A stretch of 52,650 nt of DNA from Pseudomonadota bacterium (GCA_018262195.1 JAGTRS010000027.1:1-52650); one strand, 5' to 3'. Shown: positions 31,361-40,198, numbered from the stretch's first letter. Numbers and translations are program-made. Notes: generated by a model not told the origin, from the letters alone.

Positions 31361-31531
31361 TTAGGGATGGTTCTCGGTGTAACTACATTGCCATGAGGAA
31401 TAGTCGAAACTGCCGCCATGATCTAAGCATGCATCAGGGGCAAATACTTGCCCTAAGAAATACCATAGCGCCACAAGGCTCGGTAGAAAAATGAGCCCTG
31501 TTGTGATTGCTGAGCGCGGGGCGAATCTCAT
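31361..31531 (-). CDS. 56-aa membrane peptide (integron cassette 2)
   Basis: ATG at 31531, stop TAA at 31361. The 56-aa product has one helix (TGLIFLPSLVALWYFLGQVF) followed by a periplasmic tail with APDACLDHGGSFDYSSWQC. The CLD-x-GGS-x-DY-x-x-WQC pattern recurs in small hypothetical proteins of proteobacteria, as far as I recall. It is the only plausible gene of this cassette; longer frames here read through the attC. The remaining 100 bp (31259-31360) show nothing. Confidence 0.62.
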   Translation of the reverse strand: MRFAPRSAITTGLIFLPSLVALWYFLGQVFAPDACLDHGGSFDYSSWQCSYTENHP

Positions 31532-31534
31532 GAC

Positions 31535-31615
31535 TTCTAACGTTGTAGGTAAGGGGCGGCCCGCTTGCGGGACGTCCCAGCGGCCGAAGGCCGCGCCTTG
31601 ACCGGAATGTTAGGT
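31535..31615 (-). repeat. attC site, 81-bp variant
   Basis: Left TTCTAAC, right core GTTAGGT ending at 31615. It is the attC nearest to attI and matches the array consensus fully. It belongs to the first cassette. Confidence 0.87.
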
Positions 31616-31618
31616 TTT

Positions 31619-31858
31619 TTATTCATTCGGATTGCACACAACTATATCGGGCCACTCTTCTTTCCAAGCATCACTTTCGTCTTGCATGTGTAAATGCCCG
31701 TAACTCTCTCCCATTCGGTCCATTTCATCAGCAGCTGCCATGAGGAATAGAGCAACAGCACGAACCGTTTTGGAGTCTGCAGAGAGCGAGATCTCATTTA
31801 GCTCAAGCAATCCATACTCATTGAGCGGTTCACCAGTTGGGTATGCGTATGCCTTCAT
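31619..31858 (-). CDS. small acidic protein, possibly Imm32-like (integron cassette 1)
   Basis: A 79-aa soluble acidic protein with ELNEISLSADSKTVRAVALF, a helix (LMAAADEMDRMG) and YGHLHMQDES. The beta-helix-beta layout and the H-x-H-x-x-D segment recall small Imm32-type immunity proteins, but this is from memory and weak. As the first cassette it is the one best placed for expression from a promoter in the attI/intI region. Confidence 0.62.
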   Translation of the reverse strand: MKAYAYPTGEPLNEYGLLELNEISLSADSKTVRAVALFLMAAADEMDRMGESYGHLHMQDESDAWKEEWPDIVVCNPNE

Positions 31859-31865
31859 GGAAAGA

Positions 31866-31935
31866 ACCTAACGTTCAGTAGACACCTGTGCAGGTGTCTA
31901 CTTCCTGCGCGAGTGGTGTATAAATCGATTTGTTG
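31866..31935 (-). other. attI region with large palindrome
   Basis: The recombination core reads ACCTAAC on the plus strand (GTTAGGT on the minus) at 31866-31872, just outside the first cassette. Next to it is a perfect inverted repeat with 11-bp arms and a 2-bp centre: GTAGACACCTG (31878-31888) and CAGGTGTCTAC (31891-31901). On the minus strand TTATCA and TATACA at about 31919-31945 could form a cassette promoter. No LexA box (CTGT-N8-ACAG) is seen. Limits of attI are approximate. Confidence 0.6.
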
Positions 31936-31978
31936 CGTGATAACATCATGATTTTATTGGTTTGAATTTTTTTAAGTT

Positions 31979-32962
31979 ATGTCCGACACTGAAACTTCTG
32001 CACCGCAGTCGCCAAAATTGCTTGATCAGGTGCGTGACAAGTTGCGACTCAAGCATTACAGCATTCGGACAGAAACACAATATGTCCAGTGGATACGCCG
32101 GTTTATCCTTTTTCATGACAAAAGGCATCCCCGGGAGATGGGGGCTGGGGAGGTCGAGGCATTTTTGACACACCTGGCCGTCGAGGGGCGGGTAGCTGCT
32201 TCAACCCAGAATCAGGCGCTTTCGGCGCTGTTATTCCTGTATCGCGACGTATTGGGGATTCAGTTGCCTTGGCTGGATCAGGTGGTACGTGCCAAGCAGC
32301 CGCAGCGCCTCCCGGTGGTTTTGACGCGCCAGGAGATCACGGCATTGCTGGATCGCATGAGCGGTCTGCATGGGCTGATGGCGCGGCTGTTGTATGGCAC
32401 GGGGATGCGCTTGATGGAGTGCGTTCGGCTGCGCGTCAAGGATGTGGATTTCGAGCGAGCCGAGATTGTGGTGCGGGATGGCAAGGGGGCGAAGGACCGG
32501 GTGACGATGTTGCCGCGCACGCTGATCGAGCCCTTGCAGGATCATCTGCGCTGGCGACGAACCTGTTATGAAGATGACCTCGCCAAGGGCAAGGCGTCGG
32601 TTTATCTGCCGAATGCGCTGGATCGGAAATACCCCAATGCTGAAACGGATTGGGCGTGGCAGTATATTTTTCCTGCGGCGGGGTATTCCATCGATCCGCG
32701 CAGCGGCATTGAGCGCCGTCATCACCTGGATGAAAAGGCTCTGCAGCGGGCAGTCAAGAAGGCACTTCAGGCGAGTGGCATTGCCAAGCTGGCAACGCCG
32801 CATACGTTCCGCCATTCGTTTGCCACCCATCTGCTGCAATCCGGCTACGATATCCGCACGGTGCAGGAACTGCTTGGCCACGCCGATGTGACGACCACCA
32901 TGATTTACACGCATGTCTTGAACAAGGGCGGGCGCGGCGTTGTTTCGCCCTTGGACGTTTGA
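31979..32962 (+). CDS. intI: integron integrase (tyrosine recombinase IntI)
   Basis: A 327-aa tyrosine recombinase. N-terminal SAM-like domain (residues 12-95); catalytic Arg144 ([17 protein letters not shown]), His275 and Arg278 ([12 protein letters not shown]), His301 ([16 protein letters not shown]) and nucleophile Tyr310 are all present. The extra segment [20 protein letters not shown] (209-228) plus [13 protein letters not shown] is the IntI-specific insert that recognises folded attC. Transcribed away from the cassettes, the usual layout. The gene seems intact and functional. It is followed 10 bp later by hrpA, so hrpA may depend on read-through from intI. Confidence 0.95.
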   Translation: MSDTETSAPQSPKLLDQVRDKLRLKHYSIRTETQYVQWIRRFILFHDKRHPREMGAGEVEAFLTHLAVEGRVAASTQNQALSALLFLYRDVLGIQLPWLDQVVRAKQPQRLPVVLTRQEITALLDRMSGLHGLMARLLYGTGMRLMECVRLRVKDVDFERAEIVVRDGKGAKDRVTMLPRTLIEPLQDHLRWRRTCYEDDLAKGKASVYLPNALDRKYPNAETDWAWQYIFPAAGYSIDPRSGIERRHHLDEKALQRAVKKALQASGIAKLATPHTFRHSFATHLLQSGYDIRTVQELLGHADVTTTMIYTHVLNKGGRGVVSPLDV

Positions 32963-32972
32963 AAAGAAACTT

Positions 32973-35900
32973 ATGAAAAAACAGGACGCCGGACAACGGC
33001 GCGAAACTCCCACGGTCATCAGCTTGACCGGCGACGCACGTCGCCTGAGCAGCCTGCGGGCCGAATTACGCCGCTCGACGGGTGATAAACAGCAGAAACT
33101 GCAGGCCGATCTGGCAGCATTGATCGAACGTTCCCGCGCGGCGGTGCTGGAGCGGCGCGCCAAGTTGCCGAAGCCGGAATTCCAGAGCGACCTGCCGGTC
33201 AACGAACGCCGGGCCGACATTGCCGAACTGATCGCCAACAATCAGGTGGTAATCGTTTGCGGCGAAACGGGTTCGGGCAAGACAACGCAGCTGCCGAAGA
33301 TTTGCCTCGATCTCGGCATCGGATCGCGCGGGCTGATCGGCCATACCCAGCCACGGCGGCTGGCGGCCCGTTCGGTAGCGACGCGGCTGGCGCAGGAACT
33401 CAAGACACAGGTCGGCGCCGGGGTCGGCGTCAAGATCCGTTTTCACGACAAGTCGACATCCGAGAGTTGGGTGAAGCTGATGACCGATGGCATCCTGCTC
33501 GCCGAGTCGCAGTCCGATCCGTATTTGAACGCCTACGAGGCGATCATCATCGACGAGGCGCACGAGCGCAGCCTGAATATCGATTTCCTGCTCGGCTACC
33601 TGAAGCAGCTGCTGCCCAAGCGGCCGGACCTGAAGCTGGTCATCACCTCGGCGACCATCGATGCCGAGCGTTTCTCGCAGCACTTCAGCGCCCAAGGCAA
33701 GCCGGCGCCGGTGATCGAGGTGTCCGGCCGGCTGTTCCCGGTCGAGGTGCGCTACCGGCCGGTCGAGGATATCGACAAGAAAGATGATGAGCGCGATCTG
33801 TATGACGCCATTGTCGATGCGGCCGATGAGCTTTCGCGGCTGGGCAGCGGCGACATTCTGGTCTTCCTGCCCGGCGAGCGGGAAATCCGCGAGGCAGCGG
33901 AAGCCCTGCGCAAACATGCGCTGGCCCGGCCGGGCTTGTCGAGCGCCCATGCGCCGGAAATCCTGCCCTTGTTCTCGCGCCTTTCGGCGGGTGATCAGGA
34001 CCGCATCTTCAAGCCTTCGGGCGGCCAGCGGCGCATCGTGCTGGCGACCAACGTGGCCGAAACCTCGCTGACCGTGCCGGGCATCCGCTACGTGATCGAT
34101 ACCGGGCTGGCCCGGGTCAAGCGCTATTCGTACCGCAACAAGGTTGAGCAGTTGCAGATCGAGTCGATTTCACAGGCAGCGGCGCGGCAGCGGGCCGGTC
34201 GTTGCGGCCGGGTGGCAGCGGGTGTTTGTGTGCGGTTGTACGACGAGGCAGATTTCAACGCCCGCCCGCCCTTCACCGATCCGGAAATCCTGCGTTCTTC
34301 GCTGGCCGGCGTCATCCTGCGCATGAAGTCGTTGAAGCTGACTGACGTCGAGAGCTTCCCGTTCATCGAACCGCCGCCGGCCAAGGCGATCAGCGACGGC
34401 TATGCGCTGCTGCAGGAACTCGGCGCGTTGGATGACGAGGATGGCCAGGGCAGTCGTCTGACCAAGGTCGGTGACGCACTGGCCAAACTGCCGCTCGATC
34501 CGCGCATCGGCCGCATGCTGGTTGCCGCTCGCGATCTTGGCTGCCTGAAGGAAGTGCTGATCATCGCCGCCGGTCTGTCCACGCAGGAGCCGCGCGAACG
34601 GCCGCAAGAGCGCCAGCAGGCTGCCGACGAAAAGCACAAGCAGTTCGCCGACGAGAAATCGGAATTCCTCAGCTGGGTCAAGCTGTGGGCCTGGTTCCAG
34701 AATGCCGTCGAACACAAGAAGTCGAACAAGCAGTTGATCGACAATTGCCACGCCCATTTCCTTTCCTACCTGCGCCTGCGCGAATGGCGCGAGGTGCATG
34801 GGCAACTGCATGCGATGGTTACCGAACTGGGCTGGAAGGAAAACGATCTGTCTGGCACCTTCGATGCCATCCATCAGGCGCTGCTGACCGGCCTGCTCGG
34901 CAACATTGGCTGCAAGTCGGACGAGTCCGGTTACTACCTCGGCGCGCGCGGCATCCGTTACCTGATCCACCCGTCGTCGCCGCTGCAAAAGAAGGCCGGC
35001 AAGTGGATCATGGCGGCCGAGATCACCGAAACGACGCGCTTGTTCGGCCGTTGCGTGGCCCGCATCGAAGCGGACTGGATCGAGAAAGTGGGCGCTCACC
35101 TTATCAAGCGCCAGTACTTCGATCCGCACTGGGAAAAGAAGTCGATGCAGGTCGCCGGCTGGGAGCGCACCACGCTCTATGGCATCGTGATCAACCCCAA
35201 GCGGCGAATCCATTACGGCCCGCTGGCCCCGGCCGAGGCGCGCGAAATTTTCATCCGCCAGGGGCTGGTCGGCGAGGAAATCGACGAGTCCTTCGCCAAA
35301 CGCTGGCCCTTCTTCCAGCACAACCAGAAGCAGATCCGCGACATCGAGAAGATCGAGCACAAGCAGCGCCGGCAGGACGTGCTGGTCGACGACGAGCTGA
35401 TCTTCGGCTTCTACGACCACATCATCCCCGAAGGCATCCACAACGGCGCCACCTTCGACCATTGGCGCAAGACCGCCGAGCAGGAAAATCCGAAGCTGCT
35501 GTTCCTGTCCAAGGACGACCTGATGCGCCACTCGGCGGCGGGTGTCACCACCGAGGCCTTCCCGCATCACATCAAGGTCGGTGGCGTGGATTACGCGCTG
35601 ACCTACCATTTCGAACCGGGCTCGCCGCGCGATGGCGTGACGCTGACGCTGCCGCTGGCGCAGTTGAACCAGATTCCGGTGTTGCGCATGGAATGGCTGG
35701 TGCCCGGGCTGCTCAAGGAAAAGCTGATCCAACTGATCAAGACGCTGCCGCAGAAGATCCGCGCCAAGCTGGTGCCGGTGCCCGAGTTCGTCGAGGAATT
35801 CATCGCCGCTACGGCGGGTAACGACAAGAAGATGAACCAGGGCCTGATCCCGCCGCTGATCGACTACATCCTCGAAGCGCGCGGCCTGAACGCCCGCGGC

Positions 35901-36941
35901 TGGGCGGTGACACCGGATGCCTTCCGGCCCGACGCGCTGCCGGCGCACTTCTCGATGAACTACAAGTTGATCGACGAACACGGCCGCCAGCTCGACATGA
36001 ACCGCAGCCTGCTGGCTTTGCGGGGCGAGTGGGGCAAGGAGGCCAAGGAAGAGTTTGCCGATCTGCACGAAACGCCGTCCGAATACACGCAATTGACCGA
36101 CTGGACCTTCGGCGAACTGCCGGAGTTGATGGAAGTGCCGGTCGGCAAGCAGACGGTGATCGGTTATCCGGCGCTTTCCGACGAGGGTGAAACGGTCAGC
36201 CTGAAGGTTTTCGATTCGGCCGAGGAAGCCGCCGAGACGCATCGAAAGGGGCTGGCCCGCCTGTTCATGCTGCAGTTCAAGGAGCAGGTGAAGTACTTCG
36301 ACAAGAACGTGCCGGGCATGAGCCAGATGGGCATGCAGTACATGGCGCTGGGTTCGACGGATGAGTTGAAGCGGCAGATTGTCGATCTGGCTTTCGAGCG
36401 GGCCTGCCTGACCGAGCCGCTGCCGACCACGCCGGAGGCGTTCAAGGCGCGCTGTGCAGAAGCCAAGGCGCGGCTGGGGCTGATCATGCAGGAGGTCTGT
36501 CGCATGGTTGGCACCGTGCTGACCGAATGGCAGGCGGTGACCAAGAAGTTGCCGGCTTTCAAGGCCCATGCTGCGGCGGTGGCCGACATCGAGGCGCAAC
36601 TGAAGCGCCTGCTCGGCAAGACCTTCGTCGTCGATACGCCGTTCGAGCGCCTGCAACATTACCCGCGCTACATGAAGGCCATCGTCGTCCGCCTCGACAA
36701 GCTGAAGGCCAATCCGGCCCGTGACGCCCAGCTGATGGCTGAATATGGGCCGTTATGGACCAACTACGAACGCCGCGCCATTCAGCTGGCCAAGCTGGGC
36801 ACGCTGGACCCGCAGATCGAGCAGTTCCGCTGGCTGCTGGAAGAATTGCGTGTTGGCCTGTATGCGCAGGAACTGCGCACGCCGGTGCCGGTCTCCACCA
36901 AGCGCCTGCAAAAACAATGGGAAGGGATCAAGAATGGGTGA
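32973..36941 (+). CDS. hrpA: ATP-dependent RNA helicase HrpA
   Basis: A 1322-aa DEAH-box helicase. Walker A GETGSGKTTQ (97-106), DEAH at 194-197 (IIIDEAHERSLN), SAT in VITSATIDAERF, and QRAGRCGR in the second RecA domain. OB fold, HA2 and the long C-terminal HrpA-specific DUF3418 domain follow. Length fits E. coli HrpA (1300 aa). HrpA acts on mRNA and on stalled ribosomes. The ATG at 32973 has only a weak SD. It overlaps the next gene by 8 bp. Confidence 0.96.
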   Translation: MKKQDAGQRRETPTVISLTGDARRLSSLRAELRRSTGDKQQKLQADLAALIERSRAAVLERRAKLPKPEFQSDLPVNERRADIAELIANNQVVIVCGETGSGKTTQLPKICLDLGIGSRGLIGHTQPRRLAARSVATRLAQELKTQVGAGVGVKIRFHDKSTSESWVKLMTDGILLAESQSDPYLNAYEAIIIDEAHERSLNIDFLLGYLKQLLPKRPDLKLVITSATIDAERFSQHFSAQGKPAPVIEVSGRLFPVEVRYRPVEDIDKKDDERDLYDAIVDAADELSRLGSGDILVFLPGEREIREAAEALRKHALARPGLSSAHAPEILPLFSRLSAGDQDRIFKPSGGQRRIVLATNVAETSLTVPGIRYVIDTGLARVKRYSYRNKVEQLQIESISQAAARQRAGRCGRVAAGVCVRLYDEADFNARPPFTDPEILRSSLAGVILRMKSLKLTDVESFPFIEPPPAKAISDGYALLQELGALDDEDGQGSRLTKVGDALAKLPLDPRIGRMLVAARDLGCLKEVLIIAAGLSTQEPRERPQERQQAADEKHKQFADEKSEFLSWVKLWAWFQNAVEHKKSNKQLIDNCHAHFLSYLRLREWREVHGQLHAMVTELGWKENDLSGTFDAIHQALLTGLLGNIGCKSDESGYYLGARGIRYLIHPSSPLQKKAGKWIMAAEITETTRLFGRCVARIEADWIEKVGAHLIKRQYFDPHWEKKSMQVAGWERTTLYGIVINPKRRIHYGPLAPAEAREIFIRQGLVGEEIDESFAKRWPFFQHNQKQIRDIEKIEHKQRRQDVLVDDELIFGFYDHIIPEGIHNGATFDHWRKTAEQENPKLLFLSKDDLMRHSAAGVTTEAFPHHIKVGGVDYALTYHFEPGSPRDGVTLTLPLAQLNQIPVLRMEWLVPGLLKEKLIQLIKTLPQKIRAKLVPVPEFVEEFIAATAGNDKKMNQGLIPPLIDYILEARGLNARGWAVTPDAFRPDALPAHFSMNYKLIDEHGRQLDMNRSLLALRGEWGKEAKEEFADLHETPSEYTQLTDWTFGELPELMEVPVGKQTVIGYPALSDEGETVSLKVFDSAEEAAETHRKGLARLFMLQFKEQVKYFDKNVPGMSQMGMQYMALGSTDELKRQIVDLAFERACLTEPLPTTPEAFKARCAEAKARLGLIMQEVCRMVGTVLTEWQAVTKKLPAFKAHAAAVADIEAQLKRLLGKTFVVDTPFERLQHYPRYMKAIVVRLDKLKANPARDAQLMAEYGPLWTNYERRAIQLAKLGTLDPQIEQFRWLLEELRVGLYAQELRTPVPVSTKRLQKQWEGIKNG

Positions 36942-38031
36942 AGTGCGTTGGATGGTGGGGCTGGCTGTCCTGGCTTGGGCGATATTGGCCTCTTCGGCTT
37001 GGGCTGCCCGCAAGACCTATCAGATCAGCTCTTTTTCCGACGATTACCATGCAACGGTAACGGTTGAGGATACGAAAGATGTTTTTCGGCCGGGGGCGGT
37101 GTCCGTGTTTGCGACGAAAGGCGGCAAACGCTTGATTCATGTCGAGTCCGATGAACTGGCTTTTGAAGTGCGCGGCGGCACGGTTAAACCCAATGTCCAG
37201 CAATTGCCGTATGGCGAGCAGAGCGTGCTGATCTTTGATGACTTCAATTTTGATGGTCGCAAGGATCTGGCGATCATGGACGGCCAGAATTCGTGTTATC
37301 ACGGTCCGTCCTTCCAGATTTTTCTGGCCACCGATCGCGGTTTCGCCAAGAGTGCCGCCTTTACCGAACTGGCCCAGAATTTCTGCGGCATGTTCTCGGT
37401 GGACGCTGCCGACAAGACGCTATCGACAATGACCAAGAGCGGTTGCTGCTGGCACCAGTTCAATACCTACAAGGTGCTGGGTAATCGTCCGGTAATGATC
37501 AAATCGGCTGAGGATGGTCTGCTCGGAACGATGTTCCGCTATCACCGATTTGCGATCTGGGAAAACGGCAAGACGACAACCGATTACCAGTTGGAAGACA
37601 ACGCCGAGGGCGAGCCTTCCATCCTCCGTTTCCCACTCAAGCAGGGAGGCAAGTGGGTTGAAGTTTTCATGGCCGATGTATCCACGCTCGATTACGCGCT
37701 GGTGCGCGACAACGGCAGCGTGGAGTTCAGTTACGTGCTCGACGTGCTTGGTCATCGCCAAGGCAAAACCGTCCGCAAACCGTCGCCGATGTTCTGGAAC
37801 AAAGAGGGTACGGCCATCAGCTTTCGCAATGGCAGATATCTCTACACCATTGTCGACGAGCCGGGTCGTCTGGGTGTTTCGGTGACCATCGGGCAGCGCA
37901 CGGTGTTTTTCGAGGGTGATCGCAAGGGGCGGAAAGGTTCGTTCGACAACTTCGCTAAATTGTCGACGTATCCGGAAAATCTGTTGGAAGATGATCCGCA
38001 GTTGCCACCCGCGAAAGGAAACCGGCCATGA
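36934..38031 (+). CDS. secreted protein, XAC2610-like, unknown function
   Basis: A 365-aa protein with a signal peptide (MVGLAVLAWAILASSAWA). The segment VLIFDDFNFDGRKDLAIMDG is an FG-GAP/VCBS-like Asp-rich loop seen in XAC2610-type proteins; SCYHGPSFQIFL and a Cys-rich segment (GCCWHQF) follow. The ATG at 36934 overlaps hrpA by 8 bp; earlier in-frame codons lie inside hrpA. Its own stop overlaps the EI24 gene start. Function unknown. Confidence 0.75.
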   Translation: MGEVRWMVGLAVLAWAILASSAWAARKTYQISSFSDDYHATVTVEDTKDVFRPGAVSVFATKGGKRLIHVESDELAFEVRGGTVKPNVQQLPYGEQSVLIFDDFNFDGRKDLAIMDGQNSCYHGPSFQIFLATDRGFAKSAAFTELAQNFCGMFSVDAADKTLSTMTKSGCCWHQFNTYKVLGNRPVMIKSAEDGLLGTMFRYHRFAIWENGKTTTDYQLEDNAEGEPSILRFPLKQGGKWVEVFMADVSTLDYALVRDNGSVEFSYVLDVLGHRQGKTVRKPSPMFWNKEGTAISFRNGRYLYTIVDEPGRLGVSVTIGQRTVFFEGDRKGRKGSFDNFAKLSTYPENLLEDDPQLPPAKGNRP

Positions 38032-38762
38032 ATGAAGTGATGTTGGTTTTGGCGCGCACCTTCGCCAACCTGAAAAGCGGCAAGGTCTGGCTCTATGTAC
38101 TGACCCCGGCCTTGTTCTCGCTGCTGCTGTCGATCGGCTTGGCCATCTGGGCACTGGGCTGGGTGGTACAGCAGATGATGGCCTATCCACCGATGACCCT
38201 GCTGGTCGGTTGGGGGCTGGTCTGGCTGGCGCACATCCTGGCCTATCTGGGCGGCTGGATGGCCATCTTTGCCATCGCCTACCTGACGGCTTCGCTGCTG
38301 GCGGCCATCGTCATCCTGCCGCTGATGCTCAAGCACCTGTCCGATACCGAATATCGCGATGTGGCCGCAATGGGCAAGGACAGCTTTGTCGCTGCGGCGA
38401 TGAACAGCGTGGTCGCCTCGGTGATTTTCATCGTTGCTTGGCTGGTGACCATCCCGCTCTGGCTGATCCCGGGCTTCTCGCTGCTCATTCCGCTGCTGCT
38501 GATGGGCTGGCTGAATCGCCGCACCTTTGCCTACGATGCGTTGTCGATGCATGCCACAACCGGTGAGTGGCAGGAAATTCGTACCCGGCAGAAAGCGCCG
38601 CTGTTCATGCTCGGCCTGACCATGGCGCTGCTCGCCCACGTGCCGGTGGTCGGCCTGCTGGTGCCGGCGCTGGCCGCGCTATCATTCGTCCATTACGGGC
38701 TGGAAGCCCTGCGCCGTTCGCGTGGTGGGGCGGTCGTTACGATTGAGGGAGAACGTGTATGA
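38028..38762 (+). CDS. EI24 domain membrane protein
   Basis: A 244-aa protein with six predicted helices, including VWLYVLTPALFSLLLSIGLAIW, SLLAAIVILPLML and IFIVAWLVTIPLWLIPGF. LIPLLLMGWLNRRTFAYDAL is the EI24/CysZ family motif (NxRTxAYDAL). CysZ transports sulfate, but this subgroup is uncharacterised. ATGA overlaps on both sides couple it with its neighbours. Confidence 0.85.
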   Translation: MNEVMLVLARTFANLKSGKVWLYVLTPALFSLLLSIGLAIWALGWVVQQMMAYPPMTLLVGWGLVWLAHILAYLGGWMAIFAIAYLTASLLAAIVILPLMLKHLSDTEYRDVAAMGKDSFVAAAMNSVVASVIFIVAWLVTIPLWLIPGFSLLIPLLLMGWLNRRTFAYDALSMHATTGEWQEIRTRQKAPLFMLGLTMALLAHVPVVGLLVPALAALSFVHYGLEALRRSRGGAVVTIEGERV

Positions 38763-39523
38763 GCCGCACCTTTGGCGCCATCATCATCGGCGACGAAATT
38801 TTGTCGGGCAAACGGCAGGACAAGCATTTCGCCAAAATCACGGAAATGCTCGGCCAGCGCGGCTTGCGCCTGAGCTGGGTCGAATATCTCGGCGACGACC
38901 GTGAGCGTCTGGCTGCCACTTTCAAACGCACAATGGCCGCCGGCGATGTGGTGTTTTCCTGCGGCGGGATCGGCAATACGCCGGACGACCACACGCGGCA
39001 GGCCGTGGCCGCAGCGCTCGGTGTCGATCTCGAATTGCACCCGGAAGGCTTCGAGGAACTGAAGGTCCGCTTCGCCGGTGAAGAGATCACCGACAAGCGT
39101 AAGTTGCTGGTCACCTTCCCGGCCGGCGTGCAGATCATCCCCAATCCGTTCAACCGTATTCCGGGTTTCATGGCCAACAACCATTACTTCGTGCCCGGCT
39201 TTCCGCAGATGGCGCACCCGATGATCGAATGGGCGCTCGATACCTTCTACAAGGATCAGTTCAAGGCGGTCGGCGGCATGATCGAAAAAGCGTTTCTGCT
39301 GACTGGTCCGACGGCCTACGAAAGCGCGCTGCTCGACCTGATGGAACGCATCGTGGCTGATTACCCGACACTGCGCCTGTTCTCTTTGCCTTCGTTGGTC
39401 GGCAAGGAGCGCAAGCATCTGGAACTGGGGGTCGAAGGCAACCCGGAACTGGTCGACAAGGCGATGGAGGAGATTCGCGTCGAGGTCGAGAAGCGGGGCA
39501 TCACCTGGGTCTGGCGCCCGTGA
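38759..39523 (+). CDS. CinA-like / MoCF-domain protein
   Basis: A 254-aa protein with the molybdopterin-binding fold: AIIIGDEILSGKRQDKHFAK at the N-terminus and VFSCGGIGNTPDDHTRQAVA (GGxGxTxDD) as active site, then the extended segment common in stand-alone CinA N-domain proteins. It lacks the CinA C-terminal deamidase domain. Related proteins act as nucleotide pyrophosphatases in nicotinamide nucleotide repair; that role is inferred. Last gene of the hrpA operon, followed by a strong terminator. Confidence 0.85.
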   Translation: MSRTFGAIIIGDEILSGKRQDKHFAKITEMLGQRGLRLSWVEYLGDDRERLAATFKRTMAAGDVVFSCGGIGNTPDDHTRQAVAAALGVDLELHPEGFEELKVRFAGEEITDKRKLLVTFPAGVQIIPNPFNRIPGFMANNHYFVPGFPQMAHPMIEWALDTFYKDQFKAVGGMIEKAFLLTGPTAYESALLDLMERIVADYPTLRLFSLPSLVGKERKHLELGVEGNPELVDKAMEEIRVEVEKRGITWVWRP

Positions 39524-39552
39524 TTTAACCGTGCTCCCCAGAGGAAGGACGT

Positions 39553-39583
39553 AAAAAAACCGCGATTTTGTCGCGGTTTTTTT
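39553..39583. terminator. bidirectional rho-independent terminator
   Basis: A 13-bp perfect stem with A7 on the left and T7 on the right around ACCGCGA/TCGCGGT and a 5-nt loop. It lies between the convergent hrpA operon and the phasin genes. Confidence 0.93.
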
Positions 39584-39616
39584 GTGGCCTGGATGGCCAA
39601 AGACGAGATGCCGGAA

Positions 39617-40198
39617 TTACTTGGCGGTCGACTTCTTGGCAGCAGCGGCGGTTGCGCTGGTCTTGGCCGGTGCCTTGGTGGCAGCTGCCTTGACGCCAGT
39701 CGCCTTGGTGGCAGTCTGGATGTTGGCTTCAGCAATCTCGGACAACTGGCGGGTCACCGAGTTGAGGCTCTCAAATGCCTGGGTGGAGGCACTGATCACG
39801 GAGTTCATCGCAGCGGCGAAAACGTCGCCGCCAACCGGTGCAGCAGCGGAGGCCTTCTGGACGGCGCTGGCGGCATCCTTGGTCAGCTTGCCGTACTGGG
39901 CTTCGATAACCGAGGTGACTTCCTTTTGCACGTCGGTCGTCAGTTCATAGACGCTACGTGAGTATTCAACCAGCTTTTCCAGGCTCGGCTGAGCCAGATT
40001 GGCGACGCTGTTAGCGTCTTTGGCGGCCAGGAGTTGCTGGGAATTGGCGATGGAATTATTGAAGAATTCGCGCGACGCAGCGACGTTCAATGCGGTCAGG
40101 CGCTCGACGCCGCTGAAGGCGGTGCGCAGCAGGGCCAGCAGAACTTCAGCGTTGGCTTTTTGGGCTGCGGCAAGTTGTTCGATATTCGGGTTGCTCAT
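39617..40198 (-). CDS. phasin family protein (PHA granule), copy 1
   Basis: A 193-aa all-helical amphipathic protein with the phasin pattern: LAAAQKANAEVLLALLRTAF, VERLTALN, ASREFFNNS, YSRSVYELTTDVQKEVTS. The C-terminus is an Ala/Lys/Thr-rich tail. Phasins coat polyhydroxyalkanoate granules. The ATG at 40198 has GGAG 8 bp upstream. It shares the central helix with copy 2 (VEYSRSVYE / VAYSRSVYE), so the two are tandem paralogues. Confidence 0.9.
   Translation of the reverse strand: MSNPNIEQLAAAQKANAEVLLALLRTAFSGVERLTALNVAASREFFNNSIANSQQLLAAKDANSVANLAQPSLEKLVEYSRSVYELTTDVQKEVTSVIEAQYGKLTKDAASAVQKASAAAPVGGDVFAAAMNSVISASTQAFESLNSVTRQLSEIAEANIQTATKATGVKAAATKAPAKTSATAAAAKKSTAK

Noticed and set aside
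31180..31419. 79-aa minus-strand frame at the second cassette
   Set aside because: Its C-terminal third is translation of the attC sequence; similar tails appear for other frames crossing attC sites. The 56-aa gene at 31361-31531 is a better candidate.
31873..31978. LexA box controlling intI
   Set aside because: No CTGT-N8-ACAG match was found between attI and the intI start; the palindrome present is of another sequence.
34170..36659. 829-aa open frame on the minus strand
   Set aside because: Antisense to hrpA; His/Gln/Leu/Arg-rich composition typical of reverse frames.
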